6,489 nucleotides of DNA from JBKHXU01 sp046565865 (lineage in GTDB: Bacteria; Pseudomonadota; Gammaproteobacteria; Acidiferrobacterales; Sulfurifustaceae): positions 1 to 6,489 of the forward strand of contig JBKHXU010000001.1 in assembly GCA_046565865.1 (NCBI GenBank), read 5' to 3'. Below, piece after piece: positions 5,880 through 6,489 of this stretch. The first letter of the stretch is position 1. The number at the start of each line of letters is the position of its first letter. A model generated the notes under the pieces. It made no database searches and was not told where the DNA came from. It saw only the letters and a program-made list of their open reading frames with translations. The position numbers and the translations under genes are program-made.

Positions 5880-6489
5880 GCGGCCTCCTCGTGCTTGCGT
5901 TCCTCGGCGGCGTGCCCGGTGAGGGCGAAGAACACGTCGTCGAGACTCGGCTGCGCCAGCGCGAACTCGGCGACGGCGACGCCTTGTGCGGTGAGTGCGG
6001 CGAGCGCTTGCGGCACTTGTTCGTCGCGGCTCACCTTCGCGCTGAGCGCGACCGCATCGCCGTCAGCGTGCACATCGCCGAGCACCTGCGTTAACACCGC
6101 TTGCGCCGCAGCATGCTGCGCGCGATCCGCGACGCGCACGTGCAGCGTGCGCTGCCCACACGATTCCTTGAGCTCGCGGCTTGTGCCCTCGGCGATCAGA
6201 CGCCCGTGATCGATCACCGCCAAGCGGTCGGCGAGCCGGTCCGCCTCCTCCAGATACTGCGTCGTGAGCAGCACCGTCGTGCCCTCGCCCGCGATCGCGC
6301 GCACGATGTCCCACACGTGATTGCGGCTGCGCGGATCGAGGCCCGTCGTCGGCTCATCCAAAAACAGCAGCTCGGCCCGCAGCACCAAGCTCGCCGCGAT
6401 ATCGAGCCGGCGCCGCATCCCGCCCGAGTACGCGCGCACCTGACGCCCCGCGGCCTCGGCGAGCCCGAACGCCTCCAGCAATTCTTTCG
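5876..6489 (-). CDS. ABC transporter ATPase, DrrA-like (5' part outside window)
   Basis: The C-terminal 204 complete codons of the ATPase partner of the downstream ABC-2 permease; Walker A and the N terminus lie beyond the right edge. Visible in order are the signature YSGGMRRRLD (from base 6430 downward), Walker B LLFLDEP (6350-6370), the D-loop GLDPRSR, and TTQYLEEADRLADRLAVID (from 6265 downward). The switch position carries Gln instead of the usual His, which I recall as normal for DrrA-type ATPases. A C-terminal domain of about 90 residues follows, ending with the QPSLDDVFFALTG motif typical of the DUF4162 tail of this subfamily. The reading frame stays open through base 6489, so a TTG at 6479-6481 is an internal Leu codon, not a start. 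The stop overlaps the permease start as ATGA. The role is ATP hydrolysis to drive efflux or export; the substrate is unknown. Confidence 0.94.
   Translation of the reverse strand, partial: KELLEAFGLAEAAGRQVRAYSGGMRRRLDIAASLVLRAELLFLDEPTTGLDPRSRNHVWDIVRAIAGEGTTVLLTTQYLEEADRLADRLAVIDHGRLIAEGTSRELKESCGQRTLHVRVADRAQHAAAQAVLTQVLGDVHADGDAVALSAKVSRDEQVPQALAALTAQGVAVAEFALAQPSLDDVFFALTGHAAEERKHEEAA
5884..5889 (-). promoter_or_regulatory. ribosome binding site of the permease inside the ATPase gene
   Basis: On the minus strand AGGAGG lies 4 bases before the permease ATG, within the last codons of the ATPase. The spacing is short but the match is full, consistent with coupled translation across the ATGA overlap. 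Confidence 0.75.

Noticed and set aside
5175..6209. Long plus-strand open frame (344 codons) opposite the ABC permease and ATPase
   Set aside because: It is antisense to two strongly recognised transporter genes. Its translation is a low-complexity run of Arg, His, Asp and Glu typical of a GC-rich shadow frame, and it has no recognisable domain.
1..6489. CRISPR array, tRNA, rRNA, insertion sequence or toxin-antitoxin pair
   Set aside because: I looked for regularly spaced repeats, clover-leaf-like segments, transposase motifs and small paired genes and found none.

Overview
The window reads as chromosomal DNA of a GC-rich proteobacterium, most likely a gamma- or betaproteobacterium. The left-edge gene is a very close relative of enterobacterial YbiT, and DUF3108-type periplasmic proteins and YahK-type alcohol dehydrogenases are common in those classes. 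Most codons end in G or C. I see no mobile element, tRNA, rRNA or CRISPR array. No gap between genes exceeds about 242 bases.

Layout: (1) 1-495, minus strand: N-terminal part of an ABC-F ATPase (YbiT type), running off the left edge. (2) 496-737: divergent gap with an 8-bp inverted repeat and no promoter I can defend. (3) 738-1748, plus: zinc-dependent, probably NADPH-using, alcohol dehydrogenase/aldehyde reductase of the YahK/cinnamyl-alcohol-dehydrogenase family. (4) 1775-2509, minus: exported DUF3108-family protein, convergent with the dehydrogenase across 26 bp. (5) 2510-2671: 162-bp divergent control region. (6) 2672-3763, plus: cytoplasmic two-component protein with a receiver domain followed by a histidine kinase and no sensor domain. 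(7) 3764-3975: gap with a hairpin-like repeat. (8) 3976-5085, plus: uncharacterised protein with glycosyltransferase-like features and a lower-GC 5' part. (9) 5070-5879 and 5876-6489, minus: a DrrB-like ABC-2 permease and its DrrA-like ATPase, overlapping by ATGA. The ATPase runs off the right edge, and the permease overlaps the glycosyltransferase-like gene tail-to-tail by 16 bp.

Only the DrrA/DrrB-like pair is clearly one functional unit: an efflux or lipid/polysaccharide exporter of unknown substrate. The other genes look like single-gene units in alternating orientation. The receiver-kinase could serve a phosphorelay encoded elsewhere, since no partner regulator is in view. Four of the six visible gene starts use GTG or TTG.

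I do not see a convincing new multi-gene system. The items most worth a second look are the glycosyltransferase-like protein and the sensorless receiver-kinase beside it.
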